A stretch of 32,554 nt of DNA, from assembly GCA_024681985.1 (NCBI GenBank), contig JAIKZU010000007.1, positions 1-32,554 on the forward strand, given 5' to 3'. The stretch comes from Lachnospiraceae bacterium. GTDB lineage: Bacteria; Bacillota; Clostridia; Lachnospirales; Lachnospiraceae. Under the pieces are notes generated by a model. It did no database searches and had not been told where the DNA came from. It worked only from the letters and a program-made list of their open reading frames with translations. Shown piece after piece: positions 7,344 to 18,557 of this stretch (position 1 is the stretch's first letter; every line of letters starts with the position of its first letter). Made by a program: the position numbers and the translations under genes.

Positions 7344-8351
7344 TTACTCCTTTACCGTGGAGGTATCTCCCGCCATGAATTCCACATAGCGGCCGGTACC
7401 GATAGCCACACATGTCATGGGATCCTCCGCCGTCATGGTGTTGATGCCGGTCTTGTCCTCCATGAGTTCCTCCAAGCCCCGAAGCAAAGCGCCGCCGCCG
7501 GTTAAGATGATGCCACGGTCTGCCACGTCAGCCGCCAATTCCGGAGGAGTCTTTTCCAAAACCCCGTGTACCGCTTCCACGATATTCGCGGTGGGCTCAC
7601 GAAGAGCCTCTTCCATTTCTTCGGAAGAAACCTCGATGGTTTTCGGAAGTCCGGTCACCAGATTTCGACCGCGAACCTCCATGGTCTCCGGTTCGGGAAG
7701 AGGATAACATGTCCCGATGTTCATCTTCACATCCTCTGCGGTCCGCTCACCGATCAAAAGGTTATGTTTCTTTCGCATGAAACGAACGATAGCTTCGTCA
7801 AAATCATCCCCGGCGATCTTAATGGAGGTGCTGACTACGCTGCCTCCCAGAGAGATCACTGCGATATCCGCCGTACCGCCGCCGATATCCACGATCATGT
7901 TTCCGCAAGGTCTGGAAATATCGATCCCCGCACCGATGGCTGCCGCAATGGGCTCCTCGATGATGTATACCTCGCGGGCGCCGGCTGCATAAGCCGCATC
8001 CTCCACCGCACGCTTCTCCACTTCCGTGACCCCACTGGGTACACAGACGGAGATCCGGGGCTTCCGGTAGGTTCTCTTCCCCAAAGCTTTCTGGATGAAG
8101 TATTTGATCATCTTTTCCGTAACCGTATAATCAGAGATCACGCCCTGGCGAAGGGGACGGACTGCAACGATATTGCCGGGTGTACGTCCCAGCATCAGAC
8201 GGGCCTCCTCACCGATGGCCTTGATCTTGTTGGTATCTCTGTCAAAAGCTACGACCGAGGGCTCTTTTAAAACTACGCCTTTACCCTTGACATACACAAG
8301 GATGCTGGCTGTACCCAGGTCGATTCCTATATCTGCTGAATTAAACGGCAT
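7344..8351 (-). CDS. mbl: MreB/Mbl-family actin-like cell-shape protein
   Basis: 335 aa, SADIGIDLGTASILVYVKGKGVVLKEPSVVAFD...MIVDIGGGTADIAVISLGG...GIILTGGGALLRGLEE. Confidence 0.93.
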   Translation of the reverse strand: MPFNSADIGIDLGTASILVYVKGKGVVLKEPSVVAFDRDTNKIKAIGEEARLMLGRTPGNIVAVRPLRQGVISDYTVTEKMIKYFIQKALGKRTYRKPRISVCVPSGVTEVEKRAVEDAAYAAGAREVYIIEEPIAAAIGAGIDISRPCGNMIVDIGGGTADIAVISLGGSVVSTSIKIAGDDFDEAIVRFMRKKHNLLIGERTAEDVKMNIGTCYPLPEPETMEVRGRNLVTGLPKTIEVSSEEMEEALREPTANIVEAVHGVLEKTPPELAADVADRGIILTGGGALLRGLEELMEDKTGINTMTAEDPMTCVAIGTGRYVEFMAGDTSTVKE

Positions 8352-8445
8352 AACCGTAAGCTCCTTTCGAAATATGATAAAAGCCCAAAGGGCCGCATCT
8401 CAATGCAAAAACACTGCCACTTCCTTCGGAAATCGCACCATTTAT

Positions 8446-8474
8446 ATAATATAATGTCTCATATGCTTTTTCAA
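8446..8474 (-). promoter_or_regulatory. Candidate sigma-A promoter for mbl
   Basis: Minus strand TTGAAA (8474-8469), 17-bp spacer, TATTAT (8451-8446). Confidence 0.7.
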
Positions 8475-8513
8475 TCAGTTTTTTCAACGAAAGCGGATAT
8501 GTTTTCTTTTTTC

Positions 8514-11348
8514 CTATAGGTATTTTTTCACATATTGACCGGTATAGGAATTTTTTACCTTTGCCACCTGTTCCGGGGTGCCTTGAGCCACGATGGTGCC
8601 GCCCCGGTCGCCGCCGTCGGGCCCTAAGTCAATGATGTAGTCCGCCGTTTTGATCACATCCAGGTTATGCTCGATGACCACCACTGTATTTCCACCCTCG
8701 CACAGCTTGTGCAAGATAGATACCAGTTTGTTCACATCATCAAAGTGCAGTCCCGTGGTGGGCTCGTCCAAAATGTATATGGTCTTTCCCGTACTTCTTC
8801 GGGAAAGCTCCGTGGCCAGTTTGATCCGCTGGGCTTCGCCGCCGGAAAGCTCCGTGGAGGGCTGCCCCAATCGGATATAGCCTAAACCCACGTCATTTAG
8901 GGTCTCGATCTTTCGACGTATGGAGGGCACGTTCTTGAAAAACTCCACCGCTTCCTCCACCGTCATATTTAACACATCATAAATGGATTTCCCCTTGTAT
9001 TTCACTTCCAGGGTTTCCCGATTGTACCGCTTTCCGTGGCAGACCTCGCAGGGCACGTACACGTCCGGCAAAAAGTGCATCTCGATCTTTACAATACCGT
9101 CTCCGGAACAAGCCTCGCAGCGGCCGCCCCTTACGTTGAAGCTGAAGCGTCCCTTTTTATAACCTCGGGCCTTGGCATCCTGGGTGCCGGCAAAAAGATC
9201 ACGGATCAGATCAAAGGTCCCGGTGTACGTAGCCGGGTTGGACCGGGGTGTTCTGCCGATGGGGGACTGGTCGATATCGATGACCTTGTCCAACTGCTCC
9301 ACCCCCAGGATCTTTTTATGTTCACCCGGGATCTTGTGGGCCCGGTTCAATTTCTTTGCCAAGGTTTTATATAGGATCTCATTGATCAAAGAACTCTTTC
9401 CGGAACCGGACACACCGGTGACGCATGTCACCACTCCCAGAGGGATCTCCACATCGATATCCTTCAGATTGTGCTCCTTTGCTCCCAAGATGGTCAGCTT
9501 CCCCGTAGGTTTTCTGCGTTTTTTCGGCACCTCGATCTTTTTCTTCCCGGAAAGATACTGTCCCGTGACGGAGCGGGGTTCCTTTATGATATCTTCCACC
9601 GTACCGCAGGCGATGACTTCGCCCCCGTGCTCTCCGGCGCCGGGACCGATATCCACCACATAATCCGCCGCACGCATGGTATCCTCGTCATGCTCCACCA
9701 CGATGAGGGTATTCCCCAGATCCCGCAGTCCCTTTAGGGAGTTTAACAACTTGTCGTTGTCCTTTTGATGCAGACCGATACTGGGCTCGTCCAGGATGTA
9801 GCAGACACCCACCAGTCCCGAACCGATCTGGGTAGCCAGACGGATCCTTTGTGCCTCGCCTCCGGAAAGGGTGCCGGTGGAGCGGGACAGGGACAGGTAA
9901 TCCAGACCCACATCATTTAAAAACTTTACCCGGGAGCGGATCTCTTTTAAGACCAGCCGGCCCACGTTCTTCTGGTACTCCGTCAGCTTCATGTCCTCCA
10001 AAAAGACCGCCAGTTCCCGAACGGGCATGGTGGTGATCTCATAGATATTCTTATCCGCCACCGTGACGCTTAGGGATTCTTTTTTCAAACGCTGTCCCTT
10101 GCAAAGAGGGCAGGGAGAGATCTCCATGTATTCCTCATAGCTTTGCTTGGAGTATTCCGAAGAAGTCTCGCGATATCTGCGCTTACAGTTTTCAATGAGT
10201 CCTTCGAACTGCACATCATAGACCCCTTCTCCCCAACGCCCCTTATAGGGCACTTTGATGACCCGGTCAAAGCCGTGGATAAACTGGTAGCGGATCTCCT
10301 CCGGCAGTTCCTCATAGGGTGTGTCCATGGAAAACTTGTATTCTTTGGCCAGGGCGCTCAAAACCGCATAGGCATAGCTCTTCGGATCGTTTGAGGACTG
10401 CCATCCCATAACCTGCACACATCCCTCGTTAAAGCTTAGGGACATATCCGGGATCATCAGCCGCTCATCAAATTCCATCTTATAACCGATACCGAAGCAC
10501 TCCGGACAGGCGCCGAAGGGATTGTTGAAAGAAAAGCTCCGGGGCTCGATCTCCTCAATACTGATACCGCAATCCGGGCAGGAAAAGCTCTCAGAAAAAC
10601 GTTTTTGCTCCTTTCCGATCACATCCACGATCACTAAACCCTCTCCCAGCTTCAGGGCATTTTCCAAGGAGCCCGTAAGGCGTTCTTCCATGCCTTCCCG
10701 CACCACGAGACGGTCGATGACCACTTCGATATTATGCTTTTTGTTTTTATCCAGTTTAATCTCCTCGTCCAGATCGTAGACGTCTCCGTCCACCACTACC
10801 CGGACGTATCCGCTTTTGCGGGCCCGTTCAAATAGCTTTTCCTGGGCCCCCTTTCGACCCCGTACCACAGGTGCCAGCACCTGGAACTTCGTCTTTTCCG
10901 GCATGGAAAGGATCTCATCCACCATCTGGTCCACCGTCTGCCGGCGGATCTCCTTTCCGCAGTTGGGGCAATGAGGGATGCCGATACGGGCATACAACAG
11001 ACGGAAATAGTCATAGATCTCCGTCACGGTACCCACAGTGGACCGGGGGTTCCGGTTGGTGGATTTCTGATCAATGGAGATGGCGGGCGGCATGCCCTCG
11101 ATGCCCTCCACATCCGGTTTTTCCATCTGTCCCAAAAACTGTCTGGCGTAACTGGACAAAGACTCCATATAGCGTCTCTGTCCTTCCGCAAATATGGTAT
11201 CAAAAGCCAGGGAAGATTTGCCGGATCCGGACAGACCGGTTAAGACCACAAACTCGTCCCTGGGGATCTCCAAGTCGATATTTTTTAAGTTGTTTTCATT
11301 TGCTCCGCGGATCTTGATAAACTTTCGGGCATCCTTTTTTTCTTTCAT
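8514..11348 (-). CDS. uvrA: Excinuclease ABC subunit A
   Basis: 944 aa, two ABC ATPase domains, [35 protein letters not shown], zinc fingers CPNCGKEI / CEACSGDG. Confidence 0.98.
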   Translation of the reverse strand: MKEKKDARKFIKIRGANENNLKNIDLEIPRDEFVVLTGLSGSGKSSLAFDTIFAEGQRRYMESLSSYARQFLGQMEKPDVEGIEGMPPAISIDQKSTNRNPRSTVGTVTEIYDYFRLLYARIGIPHCPNCGKEIRRQTVDQMVDEILSMPEKTKFQVLAPVVRGRKGAQEKLFERARKSGYVRVVVDGDVYDLDEEIKLDKNKKHNIEVVIDRLVVREGMEERLTGSLENALKLGEGLVIVDVIGKEQKRFSESFSCPDCGISIEEIEPRSFSFNNPFGACPECFGIGYKMEFDERLMIPDMSLSFNEGCVQVMGWQSSNDPKSYAYAVLSALAKEYKFSMDTPYEELPEEIRYQFIHGFDRVIKVPYKGRWGEGVYDVQFEGLIENCKRRYRETSSEYSKQSYEEYMEISPCPLCKGQRLKKESLSVTVADKNIYEITTMPVRELAVFLEDMKLTEYQKNVGRLVLKEIRSRVKFLNDVGLDYLSLSRSTGTLSGGEAQRIRLATQIGSGLVGVCYILDEPSIGLHQKDNDKLLNSLKGLRDLGNTLIVVEHDEDTMRAADYVVDIGPGAGEHGGEVIACGTVEDIIKEPRSVTGQYLSGKKKIEVPKKRRKPTGKLTILGAKEHNLKDIDVEIPLGVVTCVTGVSGSGKSSLINEILYKTLAKKLNRAHKIPGEHKKILGVEQLDKVIDIDQSPIGRTPRSNPATYTGTFDLIRDLFAGTQDAKARGYKKGRFSFNVRGGRCEACSGDGIVKIEMHFLPDVYVPCEVCHGKRYNRETLEVKYKGKSIYDVLNMTVEEAVEFFKNVPSIRRKIETLNDVGLGYIRLGQPSTELSGGEAQRIKLATELSRRSTGKTIYILDEPTTGLHFDDVNKLVSILHKLCEGGNTVVVIEHNLDVIKTADYIIDLGPDGGDRGGTIVAQGTPEQVAKVKNSYTGQYVKKYL

Positions 11349-13336
11349 GTTCCTACTCCGTATCCTAGTAACATATTCTTTAATTCGATAATGCGATCCC
11401 GGTATTGGGCAGCTACTTCGAAGTTTAAGTCCGCTGCTGCATGTTCCATCTTCTGTTTCAGCTTGTCGATGGATTTCTTCAGCTCCTCTGAGGACATTTC
11501 CTCCGGTGCACGTCCGGAGATCATCTCGTCCTTTGCCACTTCCTTTGAGATGGCGATGACTTCCCGGACCTTCTTTTCAATGGTCTTTGGCGTAATGCCG
11601 TGAGCCTCATTATACTCCATTTGGATCTTTCGTCTACGATTGGTTTCCTCGATGGCGTTCTTCATGGAGTCCGTAACGGTATCCGCATACATGATCACGT
11701 GACCCTTGGAATTTCGGGCCGCACGTCCGATGGTCTGGATCAAAGATCGCTCCGATCGAAGGAAACCTTCCTTATCCGCATCCAAAATGGCCACCAGGGT
11801 GATCTCCGGAATGTCCAGACCTTCTCTAAGCAAGTTGATCCCCACCAGTACATCAAAGACGCCCATGCGCAGATCCCGGATGATCTCGGAGCGCTCCAAG
11901 GTATCGATGTCGGAATGAAGGTATTTGACCTTGATGCCGAGTTCCTGGAGATATCCCGTCAGGTCCTCCGCCATGCGTTTGGTCAAGGTGGTGATCATCA
12001 CCTTGTTTCCTTCTTTGGTCTCTTTTTTGATCTCAAAGACCAGATCGTCGATCTGTCCCTCCACGGGACGTACATCGATCTCCGGATCCAAAAGACCTGT
12101 GGGACGGATCACCTGCTCCACCCGCAGCATCTCATGCTCTTCTTCATATTCGGCAGGGGTGGCGGATACAAACAACAGCTGATCCAGTTTCCCCTCCCAT
12201 TCCGTAAAGTTAAGAGGCCGGTTGTCCAATGCCGAAGGCAGACGGAAACCATACTCCACCAACGTGGTTTTTCGCGATCGATCCCCGGCGTACATTCCCC
12301 GGACCTGGGGCACCGTCATGTGAGACTCATCGATGATCAAAAGATAATCGTTTCCGAAATAATCCATCAGCGTCATGGGGGCCTCCCCCGGCGCCTTACC
12401 CGTCAGATGTCGGGAGTAGTTTTCGATGCCGCTGCAAAATCCGGTCTCCCGCATCATCTCCACATCAAAGTTCGTCCGTTCCGAGATCCGCTGGGCTTCG
12501 ATGAGTTTCCCTTCCGACTTAAAATAAGCTACCCGTTCCTTTAGCTCTTCTTCGATGGTCTCGCAGGCATGCTTTAACTTGTCCTGGGGCACCACATAGT
12601 GAGATGCAGGAAAAATAGCCACATGGTTCATCTCCCGTTTGGCCCGGCCGGTGACGATATCCGTCTCCGTGATCCGGTCGATCTCGTCTCCGAAAAATTC
12701 TATCCGATAGGAAAAATCGGACACATAGGCTGGGATCACCTCCAGCACATCTCCCCGTACCCGAAAGGTTCCGCGGGTGAAATCCATATCGTTTCGATTG
12801 TACTGCATATCGATCAGCAGACGGATCACCTCATCCCGGTCGATCTCCTGACCAGGCCGTAAGGACACCATCATATTCTCATAGTCGTCAGGGCTTCCGA
12901 TGCCATAGATACAGGATACGGAAGAGACGATGATCACATCTTTTCGCTCCGCTAAAGATGCGGTGGCGGAAAGCCTCAGCTTGTCGATCTCGTCATTGAT
13001 GGCAGAGTCTTTTGCGATATACGTATCCGTCTGGGGCACATAGGCCTCCGGCTGATAATAGTCATAATAAGACACAAAGTACTCTACTGCATTGTTGGGA
13101 AAGTATTCCTTCATCTCTCCGTAGAGCTGTCCTGCCAGGGTCTTGTTATGGGATATGATCAGTGTCGGCTTGTTCAGCGCAGCGATGACGTTTGCCATGG
13201 TAAAAGTCTTACCGCTTCCCGTCACTCCCAAAAGGGTCTGCATCTGATTGCCCTCTTTAAAACCCCGCACCAGCGCCTCTATGGCCTGGGGCTGATCACC
13301 GGTAGGTTTGTAATCCGAATGTAGTTCGAAATCCAT
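11345..13336 (-). CDS. uvrB: Excinuclease ABC subunit B
   Basis: 663 aa, [38 protein letters not shown]-terminal UVR motif. Overlaps the uvrA start by 4 bp (ATGA). Confidence 0.98.
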   Translation of the reverse strand: MDFELHSDYKPTGDQPQAIEALVRGFKEGNQMQTLLGVTGSGKTFTMANVIAALNKPTLIISHNKTLAGQLYGEMKEYFPNNAVEYFVSYYDYYQPEAYVPQTDTYIAKDSAINDEIDKLRLSATASLAERKDVIIVSSVSCIYGIGSPDDYENMMVSLRPGQEIDRDEVIRLLIDMQYNRNDMDFTRGTFRVRGDVLEVIPAYVSDFSYRIEFFGDEIDRITETDIVTGRAKREMNHVAIFPASHYVVPQDKLKHACETIEEELKERVAYFKSEGKLIEAQRISERTNFDVEMMRETGFCSGIENYSRHLTGKAPGEAPMTLMDYFGNDYLLIIDESHMTVPQVRGMYAGDRSRKTTLVEYGFRLPSALDNRPLNFTEWEGKLDQLLFVSATPAEYEEEHEMLRVEQVIRPTGLLDPEIDVRPVEGQIDDLVFEIKKETKEGNKVMITTLTKRMAEDLTGYLQELGIKVKYLHSDIDTLERSEIIRDLRMGVFDVLVGINLLREGLDIPEITLVAILDADKEGFLRSERSLIQTIGRAARNSKGHVIMYADTVTDSMKNAIEETNRRRKIQMEYNEAHGITPKTIEKKVREVIAISKEVAKDEMISGRAPEEMSSEELKKSIDKLKQKMEHAAADLNFEVAAQYRDRIIELKNMLLGYGVGT

Positions 13337-13374
13337 GATATATCCTCTTTGTCGGAAAGAGGCAGGCTCTCGGC

Positions 13375-15216
13375 CTACCTCCCGTGTTTTGCTCTTTTTT
13401 CTTTGTACATATCCTGATCCGCCAATTCGATCAGCATACTTAAAGGTTTGTCATTGTCATAGGGCACCATGTGATATCCTATGCTGGCATCCAGGTAGTA
13501 ATCCTTATCGCCGATCTCATTTATCTCCTGCATAGCCCTTCGGATCCGTCGCACATATTCTTCCACTTCATCCACGGAAAGGCCTTTGCCGAATACCACG
13601 AACTCATCGCCGCCGTAGCGCATCAAGAGTTCCTCTTTGTCCCTGGTCTTCCGAAGGACATCCGCCATATCGCAGATCATGCGATCTCCGGTCTCATGAC
13701 CGTAGGCATCGTTTACTTTCTTTAGGCCGTCAATATCCAAAAAGATAAAGTACATATCCTCTTTAGATCGAGCCGCATCCTCCACGATCTTTTCCGAGAA
13801 CTTGAAAAATCCCGCACGGTTGTACACGTGGGTCATGGGATCATACACCCACATCTCATCCAGTTTTTTGATCATGGCCTGCATCTTGATCACATTGGAC
13901 ACCTGCTCCAAAGCAGAGGACAAGGTCATCATCAAAACCCGATAGAATTCGGAGAATAAGGGCATAGTGGAATTACGGATGGATGCAAAACCGAAAAACC
14001 GCTCTCTGTAGTGTAGCGAATAGATGATGTACAGATTCCCGCCTTCATTATCTTCAAATTTGGGATGGCACTCCATGATATCCGTATCTTTGACTACCCG
14101 ATATTCACCCTTTTCGTAGGTGAGAACATTGGCAGAAGACTTCCCCTGCTTTCCCGGTTTTTCTCCTTCATTAAATACCGCCAGAGTAAAGGCATCGCCT
14201 CCCAACTCCGGAATGCAGGGCATGGCAGACGAAACCACATCCTCCACGATCTTCGCATTGGTCAGCTTTACCGTAAGTTCACTGATCATCTCCGCATACC
14301 GGGCTTCCCGTAGTTTGATACGGGAGTACTGATTCACCACCAGCCGATGGTTTAAAGGTCTTCTGGCGGGGCAGCCGCAACTCTCCGCATAGACCGGTTC
14401 GGAATCGATCACCGGATTATCGTCATACTTTTTCCCGTCGATGGCCAGGATCACGTTTTTATATGCAGCTTTTCCGATATTGGTCTCAAACCGGTTCACC
14501 GTAGTGATCCGGGGATAGTGATTGGCTGCTTCAAAGATATTATCATAACCGGACAAAAGAGTATCTTCCGGAATGCTGATCCCCCGATCAAACAGCGCAT
14601 AATAAGCGCCCAATGCCATCTGGTCGTTGGCGCAGATATAAGCATCAGCCTTTAATAAGCCCTTACTCTCAAAATGCTTTACCGCAGCCCGTCCGCTTCT
14701 GGCATAATAATCTCCCTCGTAATAGCGCTCACGATCCAACTTGCGGCCCACCTTTGCCAGTTCTTCCTCAAACACCCGGCGGCGGATGGATGCATCGATG
14801 GAATCCTCGGGACCACCAATAAAGTTAATGGTCTTTATGTCGTGTTCCCGGATCAGGTGCTTTGCCAAGGTCCGCATGGCCCCCTCATTGTCACTGCTGA
14901 CATTGATCATACCATCGATATGGCAATCAATGGAGGCACAGGGTCTTCCGATCTTTTTGATCTTTTCGATCACCACGTTCCGGATCTTTTCGGAATAAAT
15001 GCTCTCCGCATAGATGATGAATCCGTCATAGTCGGAAAAATCATCATACTTCATGGCCGCCGCTTCACCTTCATTGAACTCATGATCAGCGGAAAGGGTC
15101 AGGGCATAAACGACGATGTTGTTACCGTCCGACTTTGCAGCCTCCGTGATTCCCTCCAAAACCTTGCGTTGCGAATCCAGTTGTAATTCTCCGAGAAAGA
15201 ATGCGATGTTTTTCAT
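13375..15216 (-). CDS. LacI-type periplasmic-binding-like sensor fused to GGDEF diguanylate cyclase
   Basis: 613 aa: N-terminal Peripla_BP_3-like fold ([37 protein letters not shown]), middle region, C-terminal GGDEF domain ([20 protein letters not shown]...[14 protein letters not shown]). No obvious HTH, signal peptide or TM segment. Confidence 0.9.
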   Translation of the reverse strand: MKNIAFFLGELQLDSQRKVLEGITEAAKSDGNNIVVYALTLSADHEFNEGEAAAMKYDDFSDYDGFIIYAESIYSEKIRNVVIEKIKKIGRPCASIDCHIDGMINVSSDNEGAMRTLAKHLIREHDIKTINFIGGPEDSIDASIRRRVFEEELAKVGRKLDRERYYEGDYYARSGRAAVKHFESKGLLKADAYICANDQMALGAYYALFDRGISIPEDTLLSGYDNIFEAANHYPRITTVNRFETNIGKAAYKNVILAIDGKKYDDNPVIDSEPVYAESCGCPARRPLNHRLVVNQYSRIKLREARYAEMISELTVKLTNAKIVEDVVSSAMPCIPELGGDAFTLAVFNEGEKPGKQGKSSANVLTYEKGEYRVVKDTDIMECHPKFEDNEGGNLYIIYSLHYRERFFGFASIRNSTMPLFSEFYRVLMMTLSSALEQVSNVIKMQAMIKKLDEMWVYDPMTHVYNRAGFFKFSEKIVEDAARSKEDMYFIFLDIDGLKKVNDAYGHETGDRMICDMADVLRKTRDKEELLMRYGGDEFVVFGKGLSVDEVEEYVRRIRRAMQEINEIGDKDYYLDASIGYHMVPYDNDKPLSMLIELADQDMYKEKRAKHGR

Positions 15217-15280
15217 ATCTTCTCCTGTGAAATCCCCCGTACAACATTAAGTCGCGCCCATCGAGCAATGCCCGAATGTT

Positions 15281-17863
15281 TTATCCTTCAAATCCTCCAA
15301 GCTTCATATGACAGTTTTTGTATTTCTTTCCGCTGCCGCAGGGGCAGGGATCATTGGGATAGATCTTTGCGGCTTTCCGCTTCTTCGGTGCGGACACCGA
15401 AGTATCATCCTTATTCGTTCCGGTCACCTGTGCCTGCTCCTCGCGCTCTACCTTCCGCTCGATGCGGATACGATACAGCATGGTGATGGTATCGGTACGG
15501 ATGGCTTCATTCATGGCATCGATCATGTCATAGCTGGCCATCTTGTACTCATCCACCGGATTTCTCTGGCCGTATGCCTGGAGACCGATGCCCTGACGGA
15601 GCTGATCCATATCGTCGATCTCTTCCATCCACTTCCGGTCGATCACCCGAAGCAGGATAACGCGCTCCACTTCACGGAAGGTCTCCGGTTCCGGGAACTC
15701 CGCTTCCTTGGCAGCATACAGATCCAGAGCTTCTTTGTATAATTTCTCTTTTAACTGCTCTGCATTTTTGCAGTCCTCGATACGTTCCTTCGTAATAGGA
15801 CGAAGGGGGATCACCGGCAGGATCACCCGCGTCAGCTCCCCACAATCCCATGCATCCCGTCCGGTGGCGTCACTGATACAAAGATCCACCAGTTCTCCGA
15901 TCTTGATACGGATCATCTCCAGGATCTGGTTCTTCATATCCTCGCCTTCGAGTACTCTCTGGCGCTGGGAGTATACCAGTTCTCTCTGCTCGTTCATGAC
16001 ACGGTCATACTCCAACAGGTTCTTTCGGATGGCAAAGTTATTACTCTCGATCTTTCTCTGGGCACGCTCGATGGCGTCGGAAAGCATCTTGTGCTGGATC
16101 TCCTCTCCCTCCTCGATACCCAGTGAATTAAAGGTATTGATGAGACGATCGGATCCGAAGAGACGCATCAGATCATCTTCCAGAGAAATGTAAAACTTGG
16201 ATTCACCTACATCTCCCTGACGACCGGAACGGCCTCGCAACTGATTATCGATACGGCGGGACTCGTGTCGCTCTGTACCGATGATCTTTAAGCCACCCGC
16301 TGCCCGGGCTTCATCATCGATCTTGATATCCGTACCACGGCCGGCCATATTGGTGGCGATGGTAACAGCACCGTGGACACCGGCCTCCGCTACGATCTGC
16401 GCTTCCTTTTCATGAAATTTTGCATTTAATACGTTATGCGGGATACCCTCTTTGGAAAGCATCTTGGATACCAGTTCGGATACGTCGATGGTGATGGTAC
16501 CCACCAGAACCGGCTGGCCCTTTTCATGAGCCGCCTTTACTTCCTTTACGATGGCATTGTATTTTTCACGTTTGGTCTTATAGACCGCATCATTGTGATC
16601 CACTCTGGCCACAGGCTTGTTGGTAGGGATCTCCACCACGTCCATGCCATAGATGTCACGGAACTCCTGCTCCTCAGTCAAAGCGGTACCGGTCATACCG
16701 GCTTTTTTGTCGTATTTATTAAAGAAATTCTGGAAGGTGATATTAGCCAAGGTCATACTTTCCCGCTTCACCTTCACGTGTTCCTTTGCTTCAATGGCCT
16801 GATGCAGACCGTCGGAATAACGGCGCCCGGGCATGATACGTCCGGTAAAGGAATCCACGATGAGCACCTGGTCTTCTTTTACCACATAGTCCTGATCCCG
16901 ATGCATCAGATTGTGTGCCCGCAGGGCCAGGATCACGTTGTGCTGGATCTCCAAGTTCTCCGGATCCGCCAGGTTGTCGATCTTGAAGAAGTCTTCTACC
17001 TTTTTCACACCCTGCTGGGTAAGGTTAACGACTTTGTCCTTTTCTCCGACGATGAAGTCTCCGGTCTCCTCCTGCTCGATACCCATGATGGCATCCACCT
17101 TGGAAAACTCCGGCAGATCCTCGCCACGCTTCAACTGTCTGGCCAGGATATCGCACATTTCGTAAAGCTTGGTGGACTTTCCGCTCTGTCCGGAAATGAT
17201 AAGGGGCGTTCTGGCTTCGTCGATCAGCACCGAGTCCACCTCGTCGATGATGCAATAATGCAGTTCCCGCTGTACCATATGTTCCTTGCGGACCACCATA
17301 TTGTCACGAAGGTAATCGAAGCCAAGTTCGTTGTTCGTAATGTAGGTAATGTCGCAGTTATAAGCTTCCTGTCTCTCCTCCCGGGACATATCGTTTAATA
17401 CACAACCGACTTTCAATCCCAGGAATTCATGTACCTGTCCCATCCACTCCGCATCACGCTTTGCCAGGTAGTCGTTTACCGTAACGATCTGCACGCCCCG
17501 ACCTTCCAAGGCATTTAAGTAAGCAGGAAGAGTGGATACAAGGGTCTTTCCTTCACCGGTCTTCATCTCTGCGATGCGTCCCTGATGGAGGATGATACCG
17601 CCGATGATCTGTACTCTGAAGTGCTCCATACCAAGGGTTCTCCTGGCTGCCTCCCGTACGGTAGCGTAGGCCTCCGGCAAAAGATTATCCAGGGTCTGCC
17701 CTTGTGACAGTCTCTCTTTGAATTCCGTCGTCTTTGCCCGAAGCTCCTCATCGGACAGGGCCATCATCCCGTCCCGCAAAGACTCGATCTGATCTACAAT
17801 AGGTTCTATTCTTTTTAATTCTCTCTGTGAATGTGTGCCAAAAATGGCAGAAACCAGTCCCAT
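15281..17863 (-). CDS. secA: Preprotein translocase ATPase SecA
   Basis: 860 aa, [33 protein letters not shown]-terminal SEC-C motif [13 protein letters not shown]. Confidence 0.98.
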   Translation of the reverse strand: MGLVSAIFGTHSQRELKRIEPIVDQIESLRDGMMALSDEELRAKTTEFKERLSQGQTLDNLLPEAYATVREAARRTLGMEHFRVQIIGGIILHQGRIAEMKTGEGKTLVSTLPAYLNALEGRGVQIVTVNDYLAKRDAEWMGQVHEFLGLKVGCVLNDMSREERQEAYNCDITYITNNELGFDYLRDNMVVRKEHMVQRELHYCIIDEVDSVLIDEARTPLIISGQSGKSTKLYEMCDILARQLKRGEDLPEFSKVDAIMGIEQEETGDFIVGEKDKVVNLTQQGVKKVEDFFKIDNLADPENLEIQHNVILALRAHNLMHRDQDYVVKEDQVLIVDSFTGRIMPGRRYSDGLHQAIEAKEHVKVKRESMTLANITFQNFFNKYDKKAGMTGTALTEEQEFRDIYGMDVVEIPTNKPVARVDHNDAVYKTKREKYNAIVKEVKAAHEKGQPVLVGTITIDVSELVSKMLSKEGIPHNVLNAKFHEKEAQIVAEAGVHGAVTIATNMAGRGTDIKIDDEARAAGGLKIIGTERHESRRIDNQLRGRSGRQGDVGESKFYISLEDDLMRLFGSDRLINTFNSLGIEEGEEIQHKMLSDAIERAQRKIESNNFAIRKNLLEYDRVMNEQRELVYSQRQRVLEGEDMKNQILEMIRIKIGELVDLCISDATGRDAWDCGELTRVILPVIPLRPITKERIEDCKNAEQLKEKLYKEALDLYAAKEAEFPEPETFREVERVILLRVIDRKWMEEIDDMDQLRQGIGLQAYGQRNPVDEYKMASYDMIDAMNEAIRTDTITMLYRIRIERKVEREEQAQVTGTNKDDTSVSAPKKRKAAKIYPNDPCPCGSGKKYKNCHMKLGGFEG

Positions 17864-17935
17864 ATCTTATGTTCTGTCCGTCCCTCCTTTTGGAACGGAT
17901 CGATCTCCTTTCCTATAACTATATAACCAGCTTAA

Positions 17936-17964
17936 ATTCTAACACTATTTGTCCTTACTTTCAA
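17936..17964 (-). promoter_or_regulatory. Candidate sigma-A promoter for secA
   Basis: Minus strand TTGAAA (17964-17959), 17-bp spacer, TAGAAT (17941-17936). Confidence 0.7.
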
Positions 17965-18115
17965 GGAGACCGGAGGACGTCAAACCTCGTAATAATCCTG
18001 TATTTTCGGCAATTTGCAGATCTGTATGTAATATTATAATTGTCTGATTTTTTAATGATTTTTATACATTTTAACAGATTTAAAATCGTTTTTCTATCTT
18101 TTTTCAAAATACTTA

Positions 18116-18144
18116 TTGACAAATGATTCTTTATCAGTTATTAT
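18116..18144 (+). promoter_or_regulatory. Strong sigma-A promoter for an intergenic RNA
   Basis: TTGACA (18116-18121), 17-bp spacer, TATTAT (18139-18144), divergent from secA. Confidence 0.85.
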
Positions 18145-18150
18145 AAACTC

Positions 18151-18557
18151 ACCTTAAAAAACGGAAATAAATTACAGAAGGGAGGGTTTCCACCGAAAAC
18201 ATTAGCTTAACCTTAAGCCGGTAGTCCGGCCGGTGAATTCCGGACACGGTACGAAGTCCAAATTACATTCTCTCAGACGTAGGCTGTTTTAGCCGTGAAG
18301 GATAATAGGCAGAGAGTTAGCTGTAGAATCGACGGAGTACTGATCAGCCGACTAGGCGAGGATCACCTGAGGGGCACGCGGATTTGCCCGAGAAGCGTAT
18401 CAGTACAATTGAATGATCTGAATATAGATGATTTATATATAGAGCAGGTGAGAATCGAGGCGTCGGAGAAAGAAGGTATGGTCCATTGGACACAGCAGAA
18501 TCATTTTCAAAGGGATAGACGGAAGTCGGTGTAAGGCTTCCGTCTATTTCCGTTTTT
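18151..18557 (+). ncRNA. Candidate ~400-nt structured noncoding RNA (family not established; raiA-motif-like RNA is one hypothesis)
   Basis: Bounded by the promoter at 18116 and the terminator at 18515-18557. Contains many short hairpins: CTTAAccTTAAG, GCCGGtagtCCGGC, GGAC..GTCC, GGCTgttttAGCC, GCCgactaGGC, GGGCAcgcggattTGCCC, and GTACTGAT...ATCAGTAC enclosing an inner domain. No recognisable protein product. Confidence 0.65.
18515..18557 (+). terminator. Intrinsic terminator of the intergenic RNA
   Basis: ATAGACGGAAG-tcggtgtaagg-CTTCCGTCTAT (11-bp perfect stem), then TTCCGTTTTT; overlaps the 3' end of the convergent glycosyltransferase gene. Confidence 0.85.

Noticed and set aside
8150-8166. 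GAAGGGGACGGACTG as another copy of the GGGGACGG repeat
   Set aside because: Only the 8-bp core matches, inverted ends are absent, and it is coding sequence in mbl.
11600-12544. 314-aa plus-strand ORF antisense to uvrB
   Set aside because: Fully antisense to uvrB; composition is a mirror artefact of codon usage.
13316-13328. CGAATGTAGTTCG near the uvrB start as a LexA/SOS box
   Set aside because: Lies inside the uvrB coding start and has a 3-bp rather than 4-bp spacer versus CGAACNNNNGTTCG; not a credible SOS box.
16436-17398. 320-aa plus-strand ORF antisense to secA
   Set aside because: Fully antisense to secA with no family signature.
18295-18534. 79-aa plus-strand ORF (MKDNRQRVSCRIDGVL...)
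   Set aside because: Starts with GTG inside a hairpin-rich transcript, has no convincing SD, and its stop lies in the terminator loop; better explained as part of a structured RNA.
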